Shown here in pieces: positions 11,367-25,199 of a DNA stretch of 64,000 nt (position 1 is the first letter of the stretch; the number at the start of each line of letters is the position of its first letter). The translations under genes were made by a program, and so were the position numbers. The notes below the pieces were generated by a model that was given only the letters and a program-made list of their open reading frames with translations, was not told the origin of the DNA and made no database searches. This stretch comes from Balamuthia mandrillaris (lineage: Eukaryota > Discosea > Longamoebia > Balamuthiidae): positions 248,001 to 312,000 of the forward strand of contig JAVKOQ010000010.1 in assembly GCA_031835245.1 (NCBI GenBank). The letters run 5' to 3'.

Positions 11367-11791
11367 ATGAGCAGCAACAAGTGTCCCACGTACGTATTTT
11401 TTCTTCAAAAAAAAATGTTGATCGCTTTGTTTGTAGTAAGTGGAAGAAAGAGATGGTGGTTCGCTCCTTCCTAATTTTTTTTGTTTGTTCAGCTGCGGTA
11501 AGGCTGTCTATTTTGCAGAGCGTGTCCAAGCCCTTGGCAAGGACTGGCATAAGCTTTGGTACGTGGTCACGGTTTTTTTTTTCCTCTCCTTGAGAGTGTT
11601 CCTTGCTCTTACTTGCCTCCCCGTTCGCAGCCTGAAGTGCAACCAATGCGGCACTCGTCTCTCTCCTGGCCAGTTTTCTGAGCACGATGACAAGCCCTAC
11701 TGCAAGGCCTGCTACGCCTCTGTTATTGGTCTGAAGGGGTATGTCCTACCTTCTTAATTTTCTCTTCTTGCCTCCTCTCCTCTCCTCTCTT

Positions 11792-11831
<40 letters not shown>

Positions 11832-11943
11832 CTCTCTTCTCGTCAGTAGACTAACCCATGGCTGGAAAAATAATTGTAGTTATGGCTTCTCCAATACTTT
11901 GGACTCACACGTGGCTGGTGGTGCCGCTGGTGGTCGCAAGTAA
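11367..11943 (+). CDS. CRIP-type single LIM-domain protein
   Basis: Small zinc-binding adaptor like cysteine-rich (intestinal) protein. Five exons: 11367-11399, 11493-11558, 11631-11738 and 11880-11943 carry the coding sequence, with phases agreeing at every junction (four coding exons are certain). The product is about 90 residues. It starts MSSNKCPTCGKAVYFAERVQ, continues GKDWHKLCLKCNQCG and CKACYASVIG, and ends in a glycine-rich tail (VAGGAAGGRK). The Cys/His spacing is one complete LIM (two zinc fingers) and the short Gly-rich tail is the CRIP/CRP hallmark. The intron before the last exon carries a (CT)n tract in sense orientation. It sits head-to-head with the CH-LIM gene. Confidence 0.9.
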
Positions 11944-12087
11944 GGCGTTTTTTTAAAAAATGGAGGAAGCGGGTGCTGACGCGTCCACTTCTCAATGGTA
12001 CTTTTAGCTTACTTTTAGTAAATAGCATTCACCAAACAAATGAGGATATTCGAACGGAGTAAAAAAAAAACAAAAAAGAAGATTCGA

Positions 12088-14439
<2,352 letters not shown>

Positions 14440-15342
14440 TCCTTTGTTGCCTATTTCCTTGCCTATCGTTGCTGCTTGTCTCCTGCAGCACAAGAGCAGT
14501 ACTGCTGCACAAAAGGTGCAACGTACCGATCTCCGACCGGCCTACCATTGGTCCGTACATGAACTCCGCAGATCGGGTATTTGATTAAGTGAATTGAAAT
14601 TTTGCCTTTATTTGAAAGTTAAGGCATAAACTTGCGGTATAGCGCCCGTAGTACGAGGGGTGTGTGTGGTGTTTTTTTTTTTTTTGGCGGGCTCCCCAAA
14701 CGACCACTCCCCCCCCTGACCTCGTAGGCCTCCCCCTCCTCGTACCTTTTCCTTCATTGTTGTTGTGGTTGTGTCCCTTTGTCGACGGCACCCCCTTCGC
14801 TCCCTCCACTGCGCAGGCGCTTGCCCTCTTCCCTCCTATCCTCCTCCTTCCTGCTGCTGCTACTACTCTCTTTCTCTCTTTTTCTTCTTTGCCCCCACTT
14901 TTTTTTAAAAAAGTTACACGCTCAAGGAGGAGCTGTTGCGCATTTTTTTTCTCTTTCTTTCTTTCGTGGACTTTGTGTGAGGTGTGCGCACACTTTTTTT
15001 TTGTGGTAGTGCAGGCCAGCCACCAACCAACCTGCCTGCTATACTCCACCTTTTTTTTTTTTGGCTTCATCTTTCCTCGCAGGCTACAACTAGTTGCGCA
15101 CTCTCACTTCCTTTTGTTTCCTCCTCCTCTTCTTTGGAAAGGACCCACTGAGGCTTGGTTTTGATTTTTTGACCCTCTCGGGACGCTACTTGGGGTTACA
15201 AAGCCAAAAAGTAAAAGGATTCATACAACAGAGTTGCTACCTACCACCACCCCTCTCGATTTGAAATCAAAATCCGTTACCCCTTGCAACATAAAAACAT
15301 CGTTTGCAAATCAAAAAAAAAACGAATATTACGAGCGAACCT
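14440..15342. promoter_or_regulatory. Divergent intergenic region, homopolymer-rich
   Basis: About 900 bp between the GTPase gene and the IPT gene. It is rich in T runs (14677-14690, 14900-14912, 14945-14955, 14993-15001, 15050-15061) and C-rich/pyrimidine blocks on the plus strand. No tRNA, ORF or recognisable core promoter was seen. It probably contains both 5' leaders. Confidence 0.35.
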
Positions 15343-17713
15343 ATGACCATGTTTCGCAGCGGCGTTGCGAGTTCCTCGTCTACATCGTCTCAATCTTCTT
15401 CTTCCAACATCTCTGCTGCCTCTTCTTCTGCTTCGTCTTCTTCTGCCCTCTCTGACTCCACCCCCAATCATCACCTTCATGAACTGCTGGTGAAGCTGCA
15501 CAAGCTGGGGGAAGACCTTCCTCAGATCCTCATCTACCTCACCCAAATCGCCAGCCCTAAGCTGCCCCTCAACCTCCTGATCCCTGTGCTGGGACAGATG
15601 TTTGAAGGCCTCCCTCCGTTCCTCTCGAAGACGGAACCCTCCCGCTTGGCGGAGCTTATCCAACAGACCGCCTCCTCTTCCGGCTTTGGCTTTGAGCCGG
15701 CGGAGTTCACCAACCTTTTTGCCTCCTCTCCGGACATTGTGCACCTCCGCATTCTCCTTGACTTGAGTGAGATCCAGCAGATCTTGGCACACATCTCCGT
15801 TCTTCAGCTGCTGCACCTTACTAACAACACCATCCCGCCAGGCCCTCAAGAAAACCAAGAAACCTTCATCAAAAAGGTCGGTTAACCTCCATTTTTGTCC
15901 TCCTTGCTTTACTCTAACTTGCACGCACACAAAAGGTTCAAGAGGCATTTCAATCTTGGTCTCCCGAAACTTTGGAGAGGTACCACAACGTACTGGCAGA
16001 AACCCCGTTGCATTTGGAAAGGCAGCAGCTGCTCCAATTAGACTCGCAGATCCCTTGGGAGATCCTTCACTTAATTATCGAACTGTTGAAACTCCCTATG
16101 GAGGAGCTGTATTCCTTTCAACAGTGGATCACAAAACTTCCGCCACATCACATTCGAGTTTTGGTCCAACTGTTGCAAATAGAGAGTTCCACGCTGTTGG
16201 AGATCAAGCGGCGCATCGCTCCTTCTCCTCCTCCGCCTCTCTTCTCCCTCTCTTCCGGCCTTATTTCTTCCACTTCTTCGGCTTCTTCCTCGTCTTCGTC
16301 CCTCCCACTTAATGTGGTGCGCTCTACCCCTGCTATCACTATTACTGATGACAAAGGGTCGGCTACGTTGTCATCTGCTCTAGTTGCTTCGCCTTCATCC
16401 CTCATGTTTTCAAATTCCCCTTCCTCTTCGCCTTCCTCATCCTTCCTCTCCTCTCTTCTCAATGGCAACGGCTCTTCTTCGCCTACTCGTGGGAGTGGCA
16501 AGAAGCGACTCCACGAAGACCTTTTTGATGATCAGTCTATCCAAGAGGACCTTGAACTTATTGGTAGCGGAGCCTTTACTATGGACGTGGACCCTCTTCT
16601 CTTGTATCCAGATGATCTTGACATAGCTGCCGCGCTACAGCCTTCTTCCTTATCGCAATCCACGATTCTTGCTTTACAAAGCTTATTGCCTGCCTCTCCT
16701 TCAAAGCCATCTTCGCTTGCCGCTTCTGTGGAATCTGAACCTCTTGCTGTCTTGTCTTCTGGCTCGACCTCTAGTTCCGCTGCAACTTCCCTTCCTTCTA
16801 TCCTTATTTCCTCCACTGATGGCTCATCGCTGGCGTCCTCTTCTACCACAATACCTACTCTTGCCTCCTCCTCATCGAGCACTCCCACTGCCCTCACTTC
16901 CTCTTCTACCGCTATTACTCGCACTCCTTTGTTAAAAGATCTCGTCGAACCCTTCTCTTTTGTCCCGCACCCCCCTTCTTCTGAAAAGTACGCCTTTCTT
17001 TTTTTATTCCACTTCCAAAGCAATACTAACACTCTGAAATAGTAAATTCCAAATAAGAATAGCACGACAGCCACCCCCGAAGACTGTATATCAGCGTATA
17101 CTTAAGCCCTTCCCTTCCGTTATGCTGCTGATGGGGCAGGACAACGACTCGAATCTCTTTGTGGAGGCACAGCTCATTCGCTCCGATAACGAGCAGCCAC
17201 TCCCAAGAGCTGTGGACGGAAACCGTATTGTGCGGATCTCAAACGGCATCTTTGCGACCTTCAAGAAGTTGAAGATCCTTTCCACCTCCCAACAACAAGG
17301 AACCCTCTTTCGACTGCGCTTTGTGCTGAAGCGATACGCTGGCTCCCAAGCCTCCTTTGAGGATATTCCTAACTGCACCATAATATCTAATCCCATCGAA
17401 GTCTTTTCTCATACACAGTATCTCAACGAAAAGCAAGATGGTACATCTCTTGGTCTCTCTTCCTTTCCTTTTTCACTCTTTCTCTCTATCCCTCCCCTGA
17501 TCTCGCATATTTATCGCACCACCTCTTACTTCCTGACTCTTCTGCTATCATAGCTCCTCCTCCTCCTGTGGTAGCGGAGGTGCTCCCCACAAGTGGCAGT
17601 CGAGCTGGAGGTACCCGCATTGTAATTCTTGGCAGTAACTTTATCAAGTCCCCAAGCCTAAAAGTTCGCTTTGGAGATGTAGTTGTTCCTGCTAATTTCC
17701 ACGAGGTACTTTA

Positions 17714-17757
<44 letters not shown>

Positions 17758-17909
17758 CTTTTAGCAACTGCTAATTTTACTTATGAACAATAGGCTGGCA
17801 CGCTAATCTGTGTAACGCCAGCGCACGTGCCATGCACAACGCCAGTTAGTGTGACTAACGACGGCATTAACTTTTGTGAGACAGATTCCCACTTTAGATT
17901 CGAGTGAGG
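15343..17909 (+). CDS. IPT/TIG-domain putative transcription factor
   Basis: Exons: 15343-15876, 15936-16987, 17043-17440, 17554-17705 and 17794-17909, all in phase. The N-terminus is Ser-rich, followed by about 250 residues of helical, Leu-rich sequence. Next come a long Ser/Thr linker and an acidic patch (DVDPLLLYPDDLDIAAAL). A beta-rich domain begins with KFQIRIARQPPPKTVYQ and contains RISNGIFATFKKLKIL and TLFRLRFVLKRYAG. The C-terminus is an IPT/TIG immunoglobulin-like fold (VLPTSGSRAGGTRIVILGSN, then LICVTPAHVPC). A DNA-binding beta-sandwich followed by IPT is the plan of Rel/NFAT, COE and CSL factors. I see no COE zinc knuckle and no Rel recognition-loop signature, so the family is unresolved. 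Nuclear location and DNA binding are inferred. Confidence 0.72.
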
Positions 17910-18729
17910 ACCAGCACACTACGTACACGATGGGACCGAAATGAACACGGCCGTCCCTTTTTAAACCACCATGTTTTTGGCCGCTGACGCACCCCTCTTC
18001 CTCCTCAACCAAGTAGCCGCCATTAGCGTTATCAGCCATTGCCGCTGTTTAAGTGTATATCACTTTATCTTCTTTTTTGATGCGGCGATCAACCAAACAA
18101 CGAACGAGCTGAAGGAGGAAAGAGGGGCGCAGAAGTAGCCTTCTTCGACTGCTCTTATTCAGAACAACTCCAACCACCACCATCACCAAAACTACCACTG
18201 CCACAACCGGTGCACATTTACTTTTCAGCAACTGCCTCTTCTCTGCTGGCCGACCTTATTAGCCGAAGGAGCGCGTAGGGTATGGAGGAGGAAAGAACAC
18301 ACTTGGCAGCATAGTGCTTGCCTTCATAGTATCTTCTCTCCTCTGCCACCACTACCACGAGTGACTTCAAGCCAACCAGCTGCCTTCTCCTCCTGATGGG
18401 AGCGGCGGTGAAGCGTGGGTTGAGGCTGGCTGGACTTGCTTTTTCATCAAAAACTTTAACAGGAACTGCATCATCACTTTGTTGTTGTGGTTGTTTTGTT
18501 TACTGCGTGGCCTGCTTTTTTCTGCTCCTTCTGCTCCTTCTGCTCCTTCTGCTCCTTCTGCTCCTTCTGCTCCTTCTCCTTCTGCTGTTTAAACGTTGCT
18601 GTTTATTGGTGTTTGTGGGGGAGCAAGCGACCTGCCTTTTCACTCTTTATTTATTTTATCACCCAATTATTTATTCAGCTTGTCTCTTTAAAACAACAAC
18701 GCCCACAACTCGCAACACTCCCCTTCTGT

Positions 18730-18771
<42 letters not shown>

Positions 18772-18870
18772 TTAGGTTGCCTGTAAGTGTGTGTTGCGCT
18801 GAGCGTGATGATGTTTGGGGGTCACTGTCTGTGTTGGGACGAAAAAACAAAGGAGGAGTGGGCAGCGTGC
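17910..18870. other. Convergent intergenic region with minisatellite and (CT)n
   Basis: About 960 bp between convergent stops of the IPT and SmF genes. It contains a minisatellite of TGCTCCTTC units at about 18520-18590 and a pure (CT)n tract at about 18731-18768. No ORF with recognisable similarity was found; it is probably 3' UTRs plus spacer. Confidence 0.6.
18520..18590 (+). repeat. Nine-base minisatellite (TGCTCCTTC)n
   Basis: About seven tandem copies of TGCTCCTTC, decaying at the right end. It is intergenic, on the 3' side of both neighbouring genes. Confidence 0.9.
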
Positions 18871-19476
18871 TCATTCGGTGACAGCGCGCACGTACAATAC
18901 GTTGTTACACCTGTGTTTTTTTATGTTGTTGTGTTTGTTGTTTGTTTCAGTAGCAAGTAACAGCAGGCAGGAAGAGAGGTTCAAAAGAAAGGCTTATGGT
19001 TAGGGTCTTTGCAAGAAGAGAAAGAAGGTTTTAAAGAAAGTGGTTGTAGTCCCATTGTAAACGTACCGAATGAGAACTTCGCCGAGGTTGCCTTGCAGCA
19101 CGCCGTCTTGCCATTCCTCTGTGTTGGCCAACTGTGATGAAAACTTCTTTTAGTCCCTTCTCTCAAAAAAAAAAAAAAAAAAACCACAAAGGACGTGCAA
19201 CAAATTTGCATTTAGAAGAGACGAAGAGAGGGAGGGAAGTAATACCTGCAAGTTCATGTAGTTATCAATGGAAACAAGCATGCCCCTGTACTCCTGACCC
19301 CATTTAAGCCGAACAATAACAGCGTCGCCGGTAAGGCTCTTCAAAAAGGGAGTGGGGTTCACAGGTACCATCTACAAGGAGAAGAAGAAGAAAAGGAAAT
19401 AGATTGGGTGAGCAGGTAGCCAACTATTGTGAGAAGAACAATAATAACACAAGAAGAAAGTACTAACCGCAGACAT
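18871..19476 (-). CDS. SNRPF: Small nuclear ribonucleoprotein F (SmF)
   Basis: Core spliceosomal Sm-ring subunit. Four coding exons: 19468-19476 (only 9 bases, MSA), 19246-19371, 19067-19131 and 18871-18910, with matching phases. The Sm1 motif is [20 protein letters not shown] with [22 protein letters not shown] and [17 protein letters not shown] give the Sm2 motif, assembled across the last intron. The length (about 80 residues) and the ends fit SmF, not SmE, SmG or Lsm6; the LANTEE segment is the SmF signature. The start is 212 bp from the divergent NSRP1-type gene, which also acts in splicing. Confidence 0.93.
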
Positions 19477-19688
19477 GTTGGGCAAGTGTTGGTGAGGTTA
19501 AGAACACGGGCTGAGACAGGGGGGAAGTGGGGGAAGTGGATCTGGGGCCGCTCTTCTTTCTTTTTTTTTTTTTGAAGTTTTTGTCGACCACAAAAACATG
19601 TGAGGGGAGGACGGACACAATAATACCCCATTTGTAGCGCTGGAGAAATAAATGCCGACGTTGTTGTGCCACGATCGCTGTGGAATGG
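19477..19688. promoter_or_regulatory. Short bidirectional promoter between two splicing genes
   Basis: Only 212 bp separate divergent SmF and NSRP1-type start codons, so the two pre-mRNA-processing genes probably share regulation. The span contains a poly-T run near 19560-19573 but no identified core motif. Confidence 0.45.
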
Positions 19689-21223
19689 ATGATGTCATCA
19701 ACGAACGGCACCTTGGACGAGCCCTCACCATTTGCTGACTTTTCTGCTCGAGGAGCAAAATTCACAAGAAGAGAGGAGCCAAGAAAGAAGGTTGGCGATG
19801 GCTTCTTCGGGAGGTATGTTTGCTTGTTCCTCTGGCTTCATTCGCTCTGCTGTGCCCTAACTTGAAAGGTTTTGCAAACAAGTAGACAACAAAGTGAGAA
19901 TAGGATGGAAAGGGCGGCAATACGGGCTCTACGACCCCAAAAAAGCCAAAGCGGCTGCTGCTGGCGCCAAGAAACCGGCCACCTTCTTTCAGCAAGACGA
20001 AGAGGAGGAGGCCAACTCAGGCCCGTTGGACGTGCGGCAGCAACTGATGTTGGAGGCTGAGCGGAAACGCAAGAAGGCCGCAAAAGAGCAATTGAAAGTC
20101 CTGGAAGAGGACCCCTCCGTCTACGACTATGACGGCGTCTACGACTCACTACGAGATAACCGTGCGCAGAAGGAAAGAAGCGCTGCCATCGAACGTAAAG
20201 CCAGAAAGGTACGTTTTTTGAAGTGCGCTCAACGGTCTTGATGCTTACTCGCTCTTCTTTGCTTCTTGTTTCACTGGCGTTATGCAGCCAAAGTATATGC
20301 AGAACTTATTGGCAGCTGCTGATAAACGAAAGAAGGAACAAGAGATACTTTTTGATAAAAAGTTGATAAAGGAGCGGGAGAAGGAGGACCACCTTTACGA
20401 AGACACAGAAACATTCATCACTCCAGCTTATCAGCGCAAGCTGGAGGAGCAACGGCGGTTCAAGGAAGAGCAAGACAAGCTGGATGCCATTGCAGCACGC
20501 AATGATGTCACGAAGAGTTCAAACTTCATGTTCGATTTTTACAGCAAAATCTACGATGCTAAGAATGTATCTATGGGAGGTGTTGGCACCGACGAGGAGA
20601 TATCAGCCAAAGTGAAGCGGGAGCTGGATGCTAAAGAAGAGCAGGAAAGAAAAGCGAAAGAGGAGGACAAACGAAAACTGAAAGCCAACGAGGAGCAGGT
20701 GATCAGCGTAGAACAAGACAAAACGCTAAATGATAGCGAACAAGCCTCAACAGAAGAACGGGACGAGCAGCCAGACTTGGTTAAGAACAGAAGCAGAGAC
20801 AGATCTCCCCGCCGTCCCAGTGATAGGTCCAGAGAACGGTCTAGAGACCGAGACAGAGATAGGAGCAGAGATAGAGATAGGGAACGATCACGAGGGAACA
20901 GAGACCGAGATAGAGATAGAAACAGGGATAGAGACAGACACCGTGATAGAGACAGGGATAGAGATAGAAATAGAGAGCGATCGCGAGACCGAGACATAGA
21001 ACATCGGAAGAGGGAGAGAGATAGGCGAGAAGACCGTAGAAAGGAGGATGCCGCAGAAACAGGAAAGATTGAAGATATGGACACCTCAGCAAAGAAGGAG
21101 GACGAAGAGCGGCCAGCCAAAGTGGCGAGACGTACAAAAGAAGAGGAGATTGAGGCGGCAAAACAAAGATACCTGCAGCGCAAAGCAGCTACAGGAGCTG
21201 CCACGGCCGCCCCAAAGGAATAA
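19689..21223 (+). CDS. NSRP1/CCDC55-type nuclear speckle splicing regulator
   Basis: Exons 19689-19813, 19869-20208 and 20288-21223, in phase. After a short divergent N-terminus comes GWKGRQYGLYDPKK, matching the N-terminal GRQYGL of human NSRP1. Then come VYDYDGVYDSL (human VYEYDSIYDEM), KPKYMQNLLAAADKRKKEQE (human KPKYIHNLLKAVEIRKKEQE) and TPAYQRKLEEQ. The rest is coiled coil and a long Arg/Asp/Ser-rich RD/RS-like region. The end (AAKQRYLQRKA) resembles human ARDRYLARQ. It likely acts in alternative-splice-site choice in nuclear speckles. The Met at 19689 is preceded by another weak in-frame start option. Confidence 0.88.
20835..21000 (+). repeat. Coding GATAGA/GACAGA repeat giving (Arg-Asp)n
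   Basis: Degenerate hexameric repeat in the last NSRP1-type exon, read as alternating Arg-Asp with RSRDRS interruptions. RD/RS-type tracts are usual in nuclear-speckle proteins. Confidence 0.85.
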
Positions 21224-21650
21224 CCCTTGTTTGTGCCACGGTGGCGCCTCTCTTTTCATTTCCAAGCCATGGAAATTTACACACGAGCAAACCACCCAAA
21301 AAAAAAAAAAAGAAAACTTTCGATCCCATAAATAAAAGGTGGGGGAGGGGAGACTACAAAAGGGGCAACCCCACCAACTCCATAACCATAAAAGGGTTAG
21401 GTGCCTGTTGGCACTCAGCGTCCACTGTTCTTGCTTGGCGCTGGGCTGAATGGCGATCAAGACATTTGGCCAACGTAATATTTGGGCCAAGGCTGGAGTT
21501 GGCACCGTCTTGCCGATTCCTCCTTCCAAACAAACTCCAAAAAATAAATAAATAAAATAAAAACACAACACACTCAAAATCTTCACAAACAACCTTTTTT
21601 TAAACATTTTTTTATTTGGTTCGCGAAAGGATGAGCCGTGGTGACTTGGC
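21224..21650. other. Convergent intergenic spacer
   Basis: 427 bp between convergent stops of the NSRP1-type and V-ATPase H genes. It contains an A12-type run at 21298-21312 and AATAAA-like motifs (around 21331 and 21545-21558) that could serve polyadenylation. No gene was seen. Confidence 0.5.
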
Positions 21651-22806
21651 TCAGACGGTGCCTCTGGACAAAAACTCCCAGTTGTTGACCTTCATGAATC
21701 AAATGGAATGCGTCAGTTTGGCAATAAAGAAAAGGAAGGACAAAGTGGCAAGTATGGTCGTACCATCATTTTTTGAACACACATGAGAGCGTGCTTTTGG
21801 ATTTCCGAGTCGGAGTTGGACATAAGCTTCATGATATCAACCTTACCGTCCAGTCGACTCAGCACACTGGGAATGGCTGCAGGTCAGTGACTGAATTTGT
21901 TGTTTGTTTTAAAAAAAGGAATAGGAAAAACAAACGCTCTTCCACGAGGATGGAAGCGCACGAATTCGCCCAAGTCATGTAATGCGATGCACACGACAGA
22001 CCTGTCCTCGGATGATCTTACTATTTGTAACAGCACTCTGTAGCAAATAAGAATAAACAAAAGATTAATGTCATGGAGCAAAAATTGAGAGAAATAAGAT
22101 GAGATCATACCCCACAATCTTGAAGCTATCCTCCTCAAAACGGGCAATATTTTCTCTCCAGAACTTTTCAGAGCGGTGGACAGGAGACCACCTCAAGTTG
22201 CCCGACAAGATTTCTTGCTTGTAAATATCGAAAGAACTATAGATTTGAAAAAAAGTCAAATAATAGGCAGGTTATCAGTAAGTAACAGGTAACAAAAATC
22301 AATCAAAGGGAGTCCATACGTTAAAAGTATTACGTTCTTCTCTAAAGACACTTCGAGTTCTTTGATGTCTTCTTCAATGTCTTCATCGGCCCACTTCTTT
22401 GAGTCCAAGTAATGAACAACCCTCATCATACCAGCCTCTATCATTTGCTCATTGTTTTGAGCCTTGTCTAGAATGTTCTATTCATGATGTGAGAAGGCAG
22501 AGCAAAAGGGAATGTAGGGTGATAAGTAAGATTACTCTAAGTGTGGCCAACCCGATCCTCCTTATTTTTTCTGTTTCTTCCTTGCGGATGACATCTACCA
22601 GAGTGGGGATAAGCTGGGGAACGGAGGAGAAAGTTGTGGCAATCTCAGCATCAAAAGACATTAGCCACAGACAATAAATAGCTTGGTAGAGAAGTTGGCG
22701 TTTGTCCAAATGGTTCTGCACTACCGTTGCAAGTCTATTATTAAGTATTAAGCAGAGAGGAGAGGAGGAGGAGGAAGGAGGAGGAAGGAGGAGGAAGGAG
22801 GAGGAG

Positions 22807-22852
<46 letters not shown>

Positions 22853-23909
22853 GAAGTTAGACGAAAAGAAAGTAACAACATATTCTCTGAACAAAACAAC
22901 CGACCTTCTAAGACCATTTTCCTTGGCAAAGTAAGGACGATAAGCAGGCTTGCGAAGAAGAATTTGCAGAGCAGAGATGGCAACAAGTAGATCGTAGAGG
23001 CTCTCACTGCGCAACTGCTCTGAGCACCAATGGCAAAAGAACTTGACTTCTGTGTCGGGTACTTCACTGCTCTCACTGCGAGTGGATAAAAACAAAAAAA
23101 AAGTCACGAAGAATGAGAAAGTTTGTTGGTGTCACGCAGAAAAAGAACAGAGCTGAAATTCTTACGCCATGAGTAAGGCTACCAGTCGTGAAGCCTTTTC
23201 GTTGATGAAGGCGTCAGAAGCGGAACGGTTAAGCAGTCTCAGGAATGGACTGAAGGGAAAGCCCTGTCCTTCCTTCTTCAAACTAAGAAACAGGGAGCTT
23301 AACTCCTTGTCTGTAAAGCGGTAAAGTGGTTTACAGTCAGTCAAAGAAACACATCAAATGCATAACAAGGCATAACACTTCCAAATAGGAGCAAGGGAAA
23401 CAAAGTGCATGCACGTCTTTAGCACTTCGAAGAAAACTAATCGAGTTTTTTTATTTTCGGGAGAGAGAATAGGAGGAGAAAAAAGACGACGAAGAACACA
23501 TACCTTCAGTGAGAATCTCATCAACAAGAGCGAGAGTGTATTGCACGTAGTCAATTTGACTGAGGTTGGTCAGCAAGTCCAAAAACAAGCGAGCGTATCT
23601 TTGGCCATCCTTTTTCGAAAGTTAAAAAAAGCACAAGAAGGTGACGACTGATATGAGGACTGCGCGACTAACCTCAGCCAATACATCGAGTTTACCAGCG
23701 AGGTCCCGTTTGTCGTAGGCCTGGATGAGCTCCAACTCGATCTCGCCGATAAGTTCGGCTTTGCAGAGAGCGTCCCAAAGGACGTGTGTCTCGAGTACGT
23801 CCTCGGTGGTAGGCACATCCCGTCGGCCGGCCTCTTCTTCGCTCATGGAGGCTCTCGACAGAGTGTCCTCCAATCGCTCGTACGCTTTCTTTTTTTTCAA
23901 GTAATCCAT
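21651..23909 (-). CDS. ATP6V1H: V-type proton ATPase subunit H
   Basis: Regulatory V1 subunit that couples V1 to V0 and silences free V1. It is an Armadillo/HEAT-like helical protein. The start is [17 protein letters not shown] at 23909. Recognisable segments in order are [20 protein letters not shown] (exon 23514-23609), [41 protein letters not shown] and [20 protein letters not shown]. The C-terminus is [17 protein letters not shown], where a small last exon (21651-21689) restores the family ending. The exon 21764-21866 acceptor was chosen because it reproduces the VLSRLDGK register. About ten exons in all. Introns include a (GGA)n/(GA)n array at 22750-22850. Confidence 0.93.
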
Positions 23910-25199
23910 TGGCCAGTAGCCTTTTTTTTGTTTGTATAAGGGGAGGAGGCGGCGGCAAAACTGCTACGTTATTCTTCTAGGCGGCTGCTGTTGTTCCCCT
24001 CCGCTTGAGGCTTCCTTCCTTCCTTTGGGAGAAGAGGTGGTGAGGCGCTGGGCTTGTGACGAGAGTCGTTTGCTTTTTCTAATAATGACCCCTCGGGTGC
24101 TTTCTCTTTTTTTGGGGTGACCCTGTGCGCGGTGAGAGAGGCGCAACAAGGTGCATCATCTCCGACCAACAAAAAAGCAAGGGGGAGCAAAAGAAGAGAT
24201 AGAGTACACACCACCGGGATGAATGTTGCCAGCGTTTCGGCAGCAGCAACATCGCCTTAGTGGTGAATTGATTTTTTTTATGTAATGTAAATGATCAAAA
24301 GAAGGTCCCATTCAAAGCAATGACGTGGGATGAGCCTTCTCGCAAGAACAAAGGGAGAGAAAAGGGGTGTGGTTGGTGTGATGGTTGCCATTTTTTTTTA
24401 ATGTATTGGGGGGAAGGCGTTGGCAAAGGAAGGAACGGCAAAGGCATCCAACCACGGAGAGAGTAGTAGGCAATGAGAAGCAAAGGGGGATGTCGATTTT
24501 TGCAGGCATGTTCGTTCCCATGCGGAGGCGCGCCGCTTTGTCTTAGGTCAGGAAATGGAAAAACGCCAAGGACAAGTCGATGGTCTATCAGGGGTATGTA
24601 GAAGCTATGTGCAAGTCTGTAGTTGTATGAACAGGAGTGTACACGATGACCAATCGTTTGCCGTCTTGGGTTCCAGAGCCGAGAAGTAGACGAAGAGGGA
24701 GCCGCCCATAGGAAGCAGAAGAGGGCGGGCAGTAGAATTAAAAATAATAAAACACAAATAAACAAAAATGTGCAGGAGTAGGAAGGCTGGATGGTTGGGC
24801 AGGTGGATAGGGCAGAAGGATAGGTGACCCAGCAGTGCGTATGTACATGCACTATGTACTAGCTGGTGGGATGAGTAGCCTTCAGTCCGGCGGCCTAGTC
24901 CAAAATGATGGTGGGTGATGGTACAAGCAGCCAAGGTTATAGGAGATCTGGTGCGTGGAAATGGTGGTGTGAACAGTGAAGGATGAGATGGTTGCGGATA
25001 GCACCCAAGTTCGTTTGCGTATGCATGTGCTTTTTTTGTGCAAGTGTGTGCAGAGGAGCTCCTCGAGTCCTTTTGTTTGTTACAGGCAGGCCCATGAGAA
25101 GAGGAGGGATGCCCCTTTCTCCAACAGGGCAAGTGACAGGAGAGCGAAGATGCAATATAAGAATAGAAAAGGAGAAGAAATGCAAAGCAGTCAACCATT
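23910..25199. other. Tandem intergenic region, upstream of V-ATPase H and 3' of the homeodomain gene
   Basis: About 1.29 kb. The part near 25200 is probably the 3' UTR of the homeodomain gene and the part near 23910 is the promoter and leader of the V-ATPase H gene. A long minus-strand open frame (about 24605-25354) overlaps the true homeodomain exon out of frame and has no recognisable domain, so I treat it as spurious. An A/T run at 24270-24290 may mark a poly(A) region. Confidence 0.45.

Noticed and set aside
20551-21204. Minus-strand Ser/Leu-rich 217-codon frame
   Set aside because: Antisense shadow of the Arg-Asp repeat of the NSRP1-type gene.
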